Part shown: positions 34,818-45,420 of the stretch, piece after piece
How the letters are laid out: each line of letters starts with the position of its first letter
How positions within the stretch are numbered: the stretch's first letter is position 1
Source: Pseudeuparius sepicola
Lineage: Eukaryota; Arthropoda; Insecta; Coleoptera; Anthribidae
Direction: 5' to 3'
DNA: 64,000 nucleotides
NCBI GenBank assembly: GCA_963920635.1
Contig: OY987302.1
Span: 37,823,500 to 37,887,499, forward strand
Notes under the pieces: model-generated
Databases searched by the model: none
Seen by the model: the letters and a program-made list of their open reading frames with translations, nothing else
Told to the model about the DNA's origin: nothing
Position numbers and translations under genes: made by a program

Positions 34818-35357
34818 ATGAGTGACAATAATTATTCCACCATTGATAAATTCGGTTGCAAGGGGGGGCGACTTTACATTGGAAATATACCACGTGGACT
34901 CGCTGGTGTTGGATTTAAACTCACGAAAGATGAACATTTCGATATTGATGGAAAACGTTTGTGTAATGTTGCAGAACCTATATCTGATACTGATGTCGTA
35001 ACACTTAATTATATTAATAGACAGGTTAAGGGTACTGAAATTGCAGTGCAAGAAACCGCAAAACTTATATTGGACAAAACAGAGCAATATGTTGAAGCAA
35101 GTATTAGTAAATGTGCTATCGAAGTAAAAAAAGAAATACTTGAACGTATTGACGACGTAGTTAGACAAATCAATCAAGATCATAATCAAAATACAAGATT
35201 TCTTCATGCACTTATAGGAAGGTTTGATACCTTAGAAACATCTGTTTTAAAGGTACATCCCCAATTAACAAAACGCATAACTTCTAAAACATCGGCTGGA
35301 GTGGTACTGAAAAGTGACACCGAAATAGTTCCCACGCAATCAGATATTAAACGCTAA
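34818..35357 (+). CDS. Fibre-like trimeric attachment protein candidate
   Basis: From the ATG at 34818 the intact ORF has 179 residues. Residues about 18-65 carry LYIGNIPRG, GFKLTKDEHFDIDGKRLCNV and EPISDTDVVTLNYINRQ. This 'ID..G.RL.NVA.P.SD.D.VT..YI' pattern is the repeat at the neck of phage tail fibres and other trimeric adhesins, where it joins the stalk to the particle. A long coiled-coil-like region follows (about 65-140), then a polar tail. The ATG is preferred over the GTG at 34806. A role as virion spike or fibre is inferred. It lies between the DUF8207-like and integrase genes on the same strand. Confidence 0.55.
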   Translation: MSDNNYSTIDKFGCKGGRLYIGNIPRGLAGVGFKLTKDEHFDIDGKRLCNVAEPISDTDVVTLNYINRQVKGTEIAVQETAKLILDKTEQYVEASISKCAIEVKKEILERIDDVVRQINQDHNQNTRFLHALIGRFDTLETSVLKVHPQLTKRITSKTSAGVVLKSDTEIVPTQSDIKR

Positions 35358-35402
35358 CATATTGGAAAAGTTGCAGATACTCGATTATTTTACTGTAATA
35401 AT

Positions 35403-36308
35403 ATGAACAGTAGCAAGCAAGTTATTGTTGATGAATTACACAAAATGGCCCGTAGGAATTTTCAACGACGAAGGACGTTGAGTAAGGGATATGGTGATTT
35501 ATGGCAAATAGATTTGGCAGAGATGCAACTATATGCCCACATAAATAAAGGCAATAGATACATCTTGATAGTAATTGACTGTTACTCCAGATTTGTGTGG
35601 GCGAAACCTCTAAAAAATAGTTGAAGTCTCGCGTGCTATGGAAACCGTTTTGAGAGAATCCATCTATACACCGAAGCATATACAGAGTGATCACGGGACA
35701 GAATTTTATAATAAAAATTTCACGAAGTTGATGGAAAAGTACAATATAAATCACTACTCCACATTCAGCACCATGAAAGCGGCTTTAGCCGAGCGAGTTA
35801 TCAGAACTTTAAAAAATTTGCTGTACAAGGAATTTTCGGTGAGGGGGTCCTACAAGTGGCTTGAAATTCTACCCAGCATCATTCAAAAATATAATAATAG
35901 AGTACCGGTTTGGCACCGTCATCGGTAACCCTAAAAACAAAACTACCTACTCGTACACACAGCGAACCGGCCTCACGCAGAAAACCAAAATTCAAAGTCG
36001 GTGATATTGTTCGCATAAGTAAATTTAAAGATGTACTTGAGAAGGGGTACACACCTAATTGGTCCACCGAGCTTTTTAGGATAATTAAATTAAAATTGTC
36101 CAAACCTACTACATACCTCTTGGAAGATATGGACGGTCAACCCATAAAAAGTTGTTTTTATGAATATGAATTGCAGAAAACAAAAAATAACGATATGTAT
36201 TTGGTTGAGAAGATATTAAGGAGGCGTGGAAACAAAGTGTATGTGAAATGGTTGGGATTCTCGACAGAGCACAACAGCTGGATAAATAGGAATGATGTAA
36301 TCTCATAA
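35403..36308 (+). pseudogene. Retroviral-type integrase with C-terminal chromodomain, frameshifted
   Basis: Three pieces form one gene of about 300 codons: 35403-35624 (GYGDLWQIDLAEM, first catalytic Asp), 35638-35928 (IQSDHGTEF, second Asp; AALAERVIRTLKN, catalytic Glu about 33 residues later), and the frame of 35910-36308 (VGDIVRISKFKD, SH3-like; then YLVEKILRRRGNKVYVKWLG and SWI, a chromodomain with its aromatic residues). It matches Polinton integrases (the C. elegans F54H12.3 type), which insert the element with 6-bp duplications. Compensating shifts near 35620 and 35905 restore the original frame. The HHCC-type N-terminus is not obvious. It lies last in the rightward block. Confidence 0.88.
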
Positions 36309-36475
36309 ATAAATTATGCATGACATGTATTAGACTTGTATCTGTTTGAAATAAATCTTAATTAAAATATATATTGTTTTTTTATTTTTCCCTGTGAGTT
36401 AAATATATTATCACCAGAAATTTTTTTGGGGGGTAGAAAAGAGGACAAAAAAATGCAGTATCAAAAAATGTATAT

Positions 36476-37018
36476 TTAAATTAGTACATGAGAATCAGAT
36501 GAGGATGAGGCACCGAGACAGTATATACAGCCTTCACTTCGACGCATCTGATATAGGGTATCCGTACAGGCCATGCAGCGCAACCATGTAGGCTTCTGTC
36601 GATTTATCATGTGAGCATCAACATGGTTATGAATTTCGTTTGCCCACAACCCGTTGGTATTGTCGGTATCTGTATGTTCCCTCACATATGTGGAATAGCA
36701 ACTCAGACATAACCTATTGCATTGTCCTAATGTTATAATATTTACATAGACCATTGTGAAACAGTATGTAGCCTCTTCAACAAACTCCAAACAACCACGT
36801 GAAACTTGGACAGGTGTAATACGGCGGGTTGTATAATATGCGTCTGTGTTAATAACATCTATCCCCTCATCGCATTCGTTGTTTATGGGTCCGTCTTGAC
36901 CGTTATTTCCGACGTTTGGTACTTCCTCACCCCCCTGTGTGGCTAATATATATCTCCAATAAATTTCTTCTCTTTCGGATAGATCCATTAAACGGTTTCT
37001 GATTTTCTGTGACATCAT
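36476..37018 (-). CDS. Cys/His-rich zinc-binding protein at the right end, unknown function
   Basis: The 180-residue ORF starts at the ATG on the inner edge of the right TIR. The N-terminal half is acidic and Asn-rich. The C-terminal half has CNRLCLSCYS, HNHVDAHM, RCMACTD and GCIYC, spaced like a RING or treble-clef double zinc site, then a Ser-rich tail. The frame is intact. It could be a ubiquitin ligase-like or transcription-regulating accessory protein; I do not recognise a family. It reads inward from the TIR and mirrors the small gene at 24197. Confidence 0.65.
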   Translation of the reverse strand: MMSQKIRNRLMDLSEREEIYWRYILATQGGEEVPNVGNNGQDGPINNECDEGIDVINTDAYYTTRRITPVQVSRGCLEFVEEATYCFTMVYVNIITLGQCNRLCLSCYSTYVREHTDTDNTNGLWANEIHNHVDAHMINRQKPTWLRCMACTDTLYQMRRSEGCIYCLGASSSSDSHVLI

Positions 37019-38254
37019 ATTGGCTATAATTATTTTACGAGACTAGCAAATTACTAGGTAAAATATACAATGTCGGATTCAAAGTTCGGAGAGAACGATT
37101 TAGGCGCTTCCACCCGCGGCTTTTATCTGTAACATATACCCCGACTTCTCAAAAAAATATATAGCATTACAATTAAGTTTAATAATAGTTCCTAAAATAT
37201 TTTGGGTGTACGTATTCACATAGATTATAATATGTGAATTACATCTCTGGTTTTCCGTACATCACCTTATCAGCTATCTTTAATTCCACTAGTACACGTA
37301 CCTATACGTATATTCTGAAATAATATCAATGCACTTCAATATATATGCTTTTATTTCATATCATTTCAAATTATACCGTTAAATATTTTCTTCTACGACA
37401 CTGGCCTCCCCTACGTCGCACCGTCGGCAGCTATACTTATTAGGTACCTACCCTGGGAGCGCGGCCCCGACCACGTCTTGTTTGTACCGCCATCCGATGC
37501 CTTGGCGCCACAGGTAGCTTTCTTTGAATTGTTGGTGGACACCAGAGGGGCTACATCGCCTTTGTTCTTTTGGGAGCGAGAAAATCAATACTCAATACTA
37601 TGTCGCAGCCACACTAGACGCCGTAGTACTGTCGCTTTATTTTTTCGTTTGCGGTGGAGATATTTTGGCATAATTAAATAATGTCGCGTTGTCGCGTTTA
37701 ATGTGATAGTGCCCGCGCCTGTGCTATACAGAGAGACTGTTTTTCGAGGAGCCGTGGCTGTTTTGGGGAAGCGCATCTGGACGACAGCAATTATAGGTAC
37801 TTACGTTTGGAATATGTGTTGGAACCCATGCTTTTGAAAGTGTTTTTAATTATTGCTTTCATTGTTTGAGTTTTTCATATATATCCTTACTTATTCTTGT
37901 TAGGAGTACCTATTCATCACCTTAAAGTAAGTACACCTATTATTTTTTTCTTTTTTGGGAATTTCTAAGGCGTTGGCTGTGACGTCACATGCCTAATTAC
38001 GTGGGGGAACCTGGGAATTTTCAGACCTTGTAGCTGTAGGACAAAACAGAATTTATTTTTTTGTTTATTACATGAATATAGGACGTAATACGCCATACAG
38101 TGCGGTACACTGTATTTTTTTCATTTTAAAGAGGTAAATAGCGTTAATTAGTAAAAAATGTATGAAATGACAGTAAGAGCTTATTTTTTTATTAGATCTG
38201 AGGTAAATAGAAGTTAATTATGCGTAAATAGAGCCTAATTCGCTATGCAGTGCA

Positions 38255-38670
38255 GTATATGTAATGTTTTTTCATCGCAAAGGGGATAAATATTGCTAAT
38301 TAGCCAAAAAAGCGCGGGAAATGAGAGTATTTGTACCTATTTTAAATAGTTATGTAGGTATAAACGGTACGTAAACAATAAATTGACATTGACAGTCCAT
38401 GTAATGTTTTTTTTTCATTGTATGGGGATAAATAGAGTAATTAGACAAAAAAGCGCGGGAAATGAGAGTATTTGTACCTATTTTAAATAGTTATGTAGGT
38501 ATAAACGGTACTTAACCAATAAATTGACATTGACAGTCCATGTAATGTTTTTTTCATTGAAAAGGGGGTAAATATTGCTAATTAGACAAAAAAAGCGCGG
38601 GAAATGAGAGTGATTGTATCTATTTTAAATATTTCTTCACGTACATACGGTACTTAACCAATAAATTGAC
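38255..38670. repeat. Tandem units of about 140 bp inside the right TIR
   Basis: Inverse of the three units at 21446-21865. Confidence 0.8.
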
Positions 38671-38783
38671 ATTTATGTGCGAATTTCGCGGAAACATGGA
38701 CCCGCGGTATTGTAATTACTCATTACTCTGCAATTACACGGTATGATGGCTGCGGGGTGTGGGGGAGAGGTCATGCGCTCGTC

Positions 38784-38793
38784 GCGCATGCGC
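38784..38793. promoter_or_regulatory. GCGCATGCGC palindrome in the right TIR
   Basis: Mirror of 21325-21334. Confidence 0.45.
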
Positions 38794-38905
38794 GGGGGAA
38801 AAGTGGGCGGGGCCTACCAGGGGCGTGGGGGGTAATGTACGAAAAAGGAGTGGGGGATCAAAAAGGGTGGGGGGATCAATTCAGAACTGTCTAACTCACC
38901 CTACT

Positions 38906-38911
38906 AGTTTA
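38906..38911. repeat. Target site duplication, right copy
   Basis: AGTTTA directly follows the element end and matches 21199-21204. Confidence 0.92.
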
Positions 38912-39044
38912 CTTTAAATAAATTGTCCCTGGGCGAAGTCGATTATTTTTGGCTTTAGATGGGTTAAGATGGCAATTTAGATTTGGATTAATATATTATA
39001 CAATGTTTTAGTGGCATATCAGGTGAAGGATATCAATTAAAAAA

Positions 39045-39125
39045 GATGCACTCCAGCCGGGACTCGAACTTGGGACAACTACTGTGGCCGTTGGCACTTA
39101 ACGAACTAAGCTACCGGAAATACGG
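39045..39125 (-). repeat. tRNA-derived SINE-like head
   Basis: On the minus strand GGTAGCTTAGTTCGTTAAG (A-box-like) and CAAGTTCGAGTCCCGGC (B-box-like) occur about 40 bp apart. It begins with a mismatched acceptor stem, so a SINE head or tRNA relic is more likely than a working tRNA. Confidence 0.6.
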
Positions 39126-39239
39126 GTTAGCATAGTGTTTTGACGTTCGTCAAGGTCAGCGCACGAGCGCTTTTTGCCTGCTTTCTTTTGTTTTCCTTAA
39201 ATTAATTCATTCAAGTGCACTCACACATGCATTCACCCA

Positions 39240-39290
39240 TTCACACACACACACACACACACACAATTATACAGGGGGGGGGGTGGCTGG
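39240..39290. repeat. AC microsatellite and G run
   Basis: An (AC)n tract at about 39244-39264 is followed by a run of nine G near 39276. Confidence 0.9.
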
Positions 39291-39470
39291 TGGCTTAAGG
39301 CATCAAAGATCTGTACATATTACTCTCCTATGAAGCGAGGCCTAAGGTGGGGCTTTGCTCTATCGATAGCATATGCCCATGCTGTGGAGACAAGTGCAGT
39401 CGGATGGACCGGGGCACATTATAGATCTTCTCTGCATGACTTTGTATGAAGTCATTAATTTGGGGAATGT

Positions 39471-40075
39471 TTAGGTCAGCGTATGTACGTCATTACTGAC
39501 ATACCACTCCGCATTTGCACATATGCGCAAACACTTGTTCTGGACAACCTTCACATAAGTTTTAAAGAGCACATCGACAAGATTATGTCCTCCAGAAGCG
39601 ATGCACTGATGTAGGCGACTTCTGAAGTTTTCAACTGCGTTCTGGCACATATCGATAGGAATGGCGGAGACATCACTACTAAAAAACATTTTTTGAGTTA
39701 GAATTGGAACGGTTGGTAGAAGAACAAGGCTTTGAGTATATTTAGTTCCAACTAGGGCCTACACAGTGCAGATTTCAATGATAAAATTGCGGTAGATGGT
39801 CCCTGCGCGCCTCGTCTCTCTGATGGGCGACCTGGGGTGGTCGGCAAGGCGAGATTAGCGGATTTGAGCATTTGCCCCTGTGGGACTACCTCACGGAAAA
39901 GGCTTTTAAACATCCTCCTCGCAACTTGGAAGAAGTGAAGATCCGTATTAGAGAGGAAATCGCCGCCATTCCGATCGAAATGTGCCAGAACGCAGTTGAA
40001 AACTTTAGAAATCGCCTACATCAGTGCACCGCTTCTGGAGGACATAATCTTGTCGATGTGCTCTTTAAAACTTAA
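39471..40075. pseudogene. Head-to-head Tc1/mariner transposase C-terminal fragments
   Basis: 39471-39689 (minus strand) and 39840-40075 (plus strand) encode nearly the same segment, with IPIDMCQNAVENFRSRLHQC and IPIEMCQNAVENFRNRLHQC, ending GGHNLVDVLFKT. The plus copy also has PLWDYLTEKAFKHPPRN upstream. This is the conserved tail of mariner-like DDE transposases after the last catalytic residue. Each fragment lacks the catalytic core. The inverted arrangement suggests an inverted duplication or two nested insertions. Confidence 0.75.
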
Positions 40076-40308
40076 GTGAAAAAAATGGGGTGTAGTACCG
40101 ACTCAAACAGAATAAACCACTTTTTCGTAAGTTGTGCCACTTTTTTTAATAGCCTTTCAAAACTGTCCTGTTTGATTTGCCGCACCCCGTATATGTTTAG
40201 TTTGTTTTTAGTACTTATACGGGACAACGGCCCTATCATCGGGTATAGGCATAACATAACCTTTCTGGCTTGTTGAGATTTCAGCGTAAGATGTTTATTG
40301 AAGGTAAG
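40076..40308. other. Spacer without recognisable genes
   Basis: The minus-strand ORF across 40072-40320 has no domain that I recognise. Confidence 0.35.
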
Positions 40309-41810
40309 TGTTGAAAACATGGATGGGTTTTACAAAACACACCTTATGTGAGGGTTATTATATTGTTAAAAAAAAGGTACTGATGTCGTTATATGTGTCT
40401 GATTAAATATATCGCTTTATTAATTATGGAATATATACAATATTCTAGGATCCAACGCGTCGCGAAAAGTAACGTACGGAATTGTTCTGTCACCACTGTT
40501 TAACTGTTTCCTGTCACCACTGTTAACACGTTGATGACAATTTGTCATCATATGACCAGGTGTAAAAGCGTCTATCGTGTATTATCTGTGGTAAAAACCA
40601 TGTTTTGATGATGTGTCTCAATTTGCCAGCTCATAAGTCACCTAAAGAGAAATATGAAGAGTCTAATCCTTCTGTAGCAATGCATAACAGTAATTTTCTT
40701 ACAAATAATAGTGTTTCTCAGGTATTTTGCAAACACTCCTAGTACATGCTTATACTGCGGGTGGAAACCGTAAAGTACGTGTTCTTATTGACAATGGGTC
40801 TCAAAGATCTTATATTATTATATCGAAGTCTACTGCTGTGGAATTGGGTTGTCAGTTAAAAAGAAAAGAGAAACTTATTCACTGCTTATTTGGGGATATA
40901 CAGATTGAGAATAAACAGTGTTGTTACGATATTATGTTAAAACCAAACGACTTTGAAACTACTTTTGAGGTCTATTAGACCAAAACAAATTTGTGTTGAG
41001 ATTCCACATGTACTTCATGGGCCTTGGATAGAAAAATTTCCAGCGTTAAATATTCATTTGTCAGATTATGGTGAGTAATTTGTTACTATAGAAATTTTAA
41101 TTGGTACAGATGTAGCTGGATGACGTTATATTGGGAATCAAGTTATTTTGGATGGGTCCTAATGAAATTCTCGAAAGTTATTCCAATGTTATTAGTTCAA
41201 TGACTAATTGCATATTTGCTCTTTTTTCAAAAGATGTTTTTATTAAAAATTTTTGGGAATTAGATATTTATATTATATATTAGGTATTATGGATCCTTCT
41301 GAGAAGTTGTTACGTAAGGAACAGACATTAGTTGTCAAAAGGGATTTTTTAGAAACTATTACGTCTGATATAATTACAAACTAAACAAGCACTGTTACTG
41401 CGACTTGTGCAGCGTATATACCCCTTGGATGTTTTGATCTATTCTTGACGACTGCACAAATGACTGAGAAGACGGAAGAAGAGAATGCAGCAGATTAACA
41501 GGAGACGTCAGAAGGCGCAGAAAATAAAAAAGTTTTCAGTGATAGCTACATAGATAGAGTGTCTGGAGTGTATGGTGTTTCTAACATCAAAAGCAGAGTA
41601 CCCATGCCGTTTGTTACACGCTCTGGTGGAGTGTCTAAAAGGCCAGATAGACTGATATTTGATAAATATGACTTTCCTCGGGGGGAGGATGTTGAAAACA
41701 TTGGTGGGTTTTACAAAAACACACCTTATATTATGTAGGTTATGGTTATTATATTGTTAAAAAAGGGACCTGTGATTGATGTCATTATATGTGTCTGATT
41801 ATTTTTATTT
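40309..41810 (+). pseudogene. BEL/Pao LTR retrotransposon, internally deleted
   Basis: A segment starting TGTTGAAAACATGG at 40309 recurs directly at 41690 (about 120 bp compared, ending TATGTGTCTGATTA), consistent with LTR pieces. Between them are a CCHC-type knuckle (40578-40616, CIICGKNHVLMMC), a retropepsin-like domain (40727-40978, RVLIDNGSQRSYI, where the usual DTG or DSG reads DNG), a following segment with IEILIGTDVAG, and a C-terminal TRSGGVSKRPDRL near 41620. That order matches BEL/Pao Pol. Reverse transcriptase, RNase H and integrase are missing and several in-frame stops occur, so it is a dead remnant. Confidence 0.7.
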
Positions 41811-41814
41811 TGAA

Positions 41815-43600
41815 CTTGAGTAACTGAGCTAGAAGCGGGTAGCGTCTAGAAACAGATTCCGTAACAGTAAGCTTGTTGTCAAAGATTATACCCAGATAAG
41901 TGGCCGAGGTGCCCCAGGTGATTTCTTCGTCCAGAACAACTATTTTACACAAGGTCGGCGGAGTAGACTTCTTTCTGGTCGGGAGGAGGGGAGGAGGCCC
42001 TGTGTTTTAGACGGGTTTATTTTAATTCGCCAATGCTGACAGAATTCCAAAGTAAAGGAAAGTGCCGTCTGAAGTTTTCTAGGGAATTCATGGATGTTTT
42101 TATTAGTGACAGCAATTGCTGTGTCATCAGCTATCCCATACTCCAAGAGTCGGTACAGCAACCCCCATAGTCAGACCGTGTCAAAAGCCTTGCTTACGTC
42201 CAGAAAGACCAGGCCCGTGCTTTCTTGATTTTGGAATCCTTGAGTGGCCTTTTCCACCAGCCTTATCAGTTGCAGCTCCGTACTGTGCTATGGTTGAAAA
42301 CCAAATTGCACAGGTAGAATAATTTGTAATCGTTCAACTTCATCTCGAAGTCTGAACAAAATGATCTTTTCTGCACTTCTGCACTTAATCACGTTTTTTT
42401 AATTCGTCATAGTCGCAGTGCCTCATTTGAGAGTCAGGGTCGGTTTGCAGAGGCTCGCTAGCAATTCTCTCGATGTTTAAGATTCTGTCAGCATCAGCGT
42501 TTGGAACATCATTGGGCTGAAGTCGTCCCAGTATAGGAGGCAGGGGGAGTCGGGGGGCACCTCTCAGGGTCTTTATGCCAGCTGCCAGTACAGCCTACCA
42601 GTGGAATGAAATTCGTTACTGCAAAGTTCATCCAATTTCAGTTTCAATGTGCGTAGTAGTCTGTTTAACTCCACGCGGTAGCCTGTTCTGCAGCATGCTT
42701 TTTGGCTTTTATTTTATTACCAATAAACTCTCTGATATCATTCGGGAGAGAAATTTTTCAAGCAGGGCCTAGTGGGATATGAGTTTTGGGTTGTTCAAGT
42801 GCAGCAGTGATACTACTTTGTAAAGATCCCAATTAATCACCTAAGTCGATGCTGGAGGATGAGCAATGCTAGGAGGTCCTAGCTCAAGTGTGGCCGGTAC
42901 CTATCTGATCGCTGTCAAGGTCATGTTTGGTAGTTATTTCAAAGTCCCTGGTTAGGTTTCTGACCAGGAAGAAGTCTAATGTGCTTGGGGTGGTGTTCCC
43001 TATTCTAAAGTAGGTTGATGAATCAGGAGCAATGACTTCGGTATAAGATGAGTTAATATAATTAAAAGATTACTCTTTGGTCATTAGTATTTTCGTTCAT
43101 GGCAGTACCGGACACCGCCGCCCTGGCATAGGAGACATCTCTCTGTATAAACTTATAGACGTTTTGGTTAGTAGTAGCAGAATCAGCTTGGTCAGAGTTT
43201 TTAATAGAAAGTAGGAACACCCTCTGTGGTTGGCCGGGTGGGGTCTGCCACACTTCGCACATTTAGCGGCCTGGTCTCGAGGCATCTAAAAGTTGACAAT
43301 AATACGCATCTCAAATTCTTGGCACCTGTGGCATTGAACCACAGTCGGCCTGGATCTCTGGTTCTCAAAGGTAACGTTGACGTCACCGATTCTTAATTCA
43401 TTGAATATTTGTTTAGAATGGTCGTTTTTGTGTATAAGGATAACAATAGAATTAATCGGGGTTTGACCCCTGAATTTTATTCTGATGACCGACTGTGGCA
43501 CGTAGCACGTAGCCCATGTGTCCCAATTCAGTACGTGCGTAGTCAAGCAACATCTCAGTAGGATAACCTTTAGCTGCAACGTGTAGGGTTTTAATGTCCG
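41815..43600 (-). pseudogene. Jockey-type non-LTR retrotransposon remnant
   Basis: Reading leftwards: an ORF1 piece (43579-43286) with RPTVVQCHRCQEF; a zinc-knuckle piece (43285-43097) with CAKCGRPHPANHRGC; an endonuclease tail near 43020-42900 (LDFFLVRNL); then reverse transcriptase with QFGFQP and HSTELQLIRLVEKA (about 42310-42240), VFLDVSKAFDTV (first catalytic Asp, about 42210-42175), ADDTAIAV (the YxDD region, about 42130) and KINPSKTQ. The middle of the polymerase between the two catalytic motifs is deleted, and frames change repeatedly. Order and motifs fit the jockey clade. Confidence 0.8.
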
Positions 43601-44439
43601 GTCCGGTGTAGGAAAAGAGTGGAATTCTATTTTTTACGAGGTGAAAAGTTTAACAATTCTTCTGTCTGGCCCCCACCTCGGTACTCATCTATTTTATTTT
43701 AATTGACCATAGAGTGTGTTCTTTTCCAAACGTAGCCCCCCTGTGCATTAACCCACGAGCCGCAACTGTTGAATTCACTTGTGTAGAGAGATATGTTCTT
43801 TGGTTAGTGGTTTAAAAAAATCCCAAATGTGTCAAATTTGAACCACAGGACATTGTTTTTAAATCACTGCCCCAAAAATATATTTCTCCACCAATGAATC
43901 TACATTTAAAAAAATGTTTCTATTGCATATCAGTATGTGGTTTGTGGCATTCAACTTTTCTCGAAAATCGAGCAATGGACACCTTAGCCTCATACATAGA
44001 CTTTGCACCTTAGCTACTTTTCGTGTATCTCTTCCGGAAATTGGAAAACCCGCAAAATTATCTAATTTGTACTTTCATGTTTTCTGGATTTTTTTTCACA
44101 ACATATTACCAAAGTCTACGGAATACTAGTCTGTTCCCTTGGCATGTGGAAGCAAATATTTTCTTCCTGCCCGATCCCTCTCCCCTCTCCCTATAACACT
44201 AGCGGTACGCAAAAACAAACGGCACAATTTAAAAAAATGTTTATATGTTTCTATCGCTCACAGGATCATGTGGGGTGTCGATACTTATGTTTTTGAACGA
44301 GTTCGTTTATGGCAAGGAAAGTGACTACCGGAAGCGGGCTTTAAGCACTGGAAGGGGGCTCCAGGTAGCGTTAGAAGCTCCCATGCTGCACTCTCTGAAG
44401 AAGGGGGAATTATTATTTGTTTAATACAGTTTCAATATA
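43601..44439. other. Spacer with a dispersed repeat at 43800-43985
   Basis: 43800-43985 is a diverged relative of 19140-19480. The rest shows no gene. Confidence 0.45.
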
Positions 44440-44765
44440 CAGGGTGTCTACTTTTGAAATTGTTTTGTTTGAAGGCGTTCAAAAACCGCTTCTTTTGACC
44501 TTCCTACCATTTTCAAAATGCAAATTCAGGACCGGCTACAATTTTGTTATAACCCCGTTTTTTACAAAAACCATTTAGCGATTTTATTATTTAAAATCTG
44601 ACCCCACAGCATTCAAAATACCCCAAAAACCCCATATACCAAATTTGAACAAAACATACAGGGAGTTCCCTTCTGCGGCGTATCAAAGGTGGGAAAAATA
44701 GGAATTTTAAAGACATCTGACGAATAAAGCGTGCCATGGAACCCCCTCAAAATTTGAGGTAACAT
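44440..44765. repeat. Dispersed repeat, family Y, copy 1
   Basis: It starts TA then CAGGGTGTCTACTTT and shares with 60268-60650 ACCGCTTCTTTTGACCTTCC, CCATATACCAAATTTGAACA and CAGGGAGTTCC in the same order. Confidence 0.75.
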
Positions 44766-45420
44766 TGAAACAGTTGGAGCTAAATAATATGAGAATAAAT
44801 TTACGAGAATACAATATTTTTCTTTTTCTAAGATAATATTATTATATTAGAAAAATAAAAGAAATAAGTAAAAGTGAACGTTACTTTTGATAACAACTGT
44901 GACAGAGAGTGGATTCAGTTTTATACGTACCGAAAAATATGTTTTTATGGCAGGTACTCGCATGAAGAAATAATAATTGCCAAAATTGGAAACCCAAATT
45001 TTTCACCTCAAGAGTAAGCTACTATTGTTGACTGATATATTATTAAAGACTGCTCACGGCTGTCGCGTCTGACACATTTTTGGCTCACCATGCGCTTTCC
45101 GGAGATAAAATACAATGCAGAATACATTGTTAGTCATCAGAGCCATCTGTTTTCCAGGACATGAAGCTATCGCCGTGAGAAGTCTTTATAAATAAGTCAG
45201 TCAACGCTACTATGTTCCCGAAATGAGAATGTATGAATAAATAAACATTTCTACATATAATTATCACTTGTGTGTGTTTTTTAATTGCTGTGACAATTTT
45301 TATAAGTTGTCAGGTTTTGGGCTTACCAGATTTAGGCTAAGAGTCTGTAGTCAAAAAATCACTGGATAAAAAAAATATATTGTGTACAAAAAATATTTCA
45401 GATTTGGTTTAGGCTATTGG
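44766..45420. other. AT-rich spacer
   Basis: No recognisable gene. Confidence 0.4.

Larger units (their letters stand above)
21205..38905. mobile_element. Polinton/Maverick-like element lacking PolB
   Basis: The 17,701-bp element has long TIRs starting AGTAGGGTGAGTTAGACAGT and a 6-bp AGTTTA duplication. Its genes are those of the Polinton/adintovirus morphogenesis set: capsid, penton, adenain-like protease, PLA2 protein, packaging ATPase, fibre-like protein and chromodomain integrase. A protein-primed DNA polymerase B, usually its largest gene, is not seen on either strand. Two insertions inflate it: 22131-23297 in the left TIR and 29351-33815 in the DUF8207-like gene; without them it is about 12 kb. 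Four genes look intact (penton, ATPase, fibre, Cys-rich protein); five or six carry indels. Confidence 0.92.
37016..38905. repeat. Right terminal inverted repeat of the Polinton-like element
   Basis: This is the inverse of 21205-24199 without the 1167-bp insertion, and has about 80 bp extra near 37885-37965. It contains the mirror tandem repeats (about 38255-38670) and the GCGCATGCGC palindrome at 38784-38793. Its outer end is AACTCACCCTACT, followed by AGTTTA. Confidence 0.92.

Noticed and set aside
24197..36308. Programmed frameshifting in the element's genes
   Set aside because: The shift sites lie at different, non-homologous places without a common slippery motif and in genes not known to use recoding; indels or sequencing error are simpler.
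39045..39125. Functional tRNA gene
   Set aside because: A and B boxes are present but the acceptor stem does not pair well; a SINE head or tRNA relic fits better.
39240..39290. CRISPR-like or other array
   Set aside because: Only a dinucleotide microsatellite and a G run; no spacer-repeat structure anywhere in the window.
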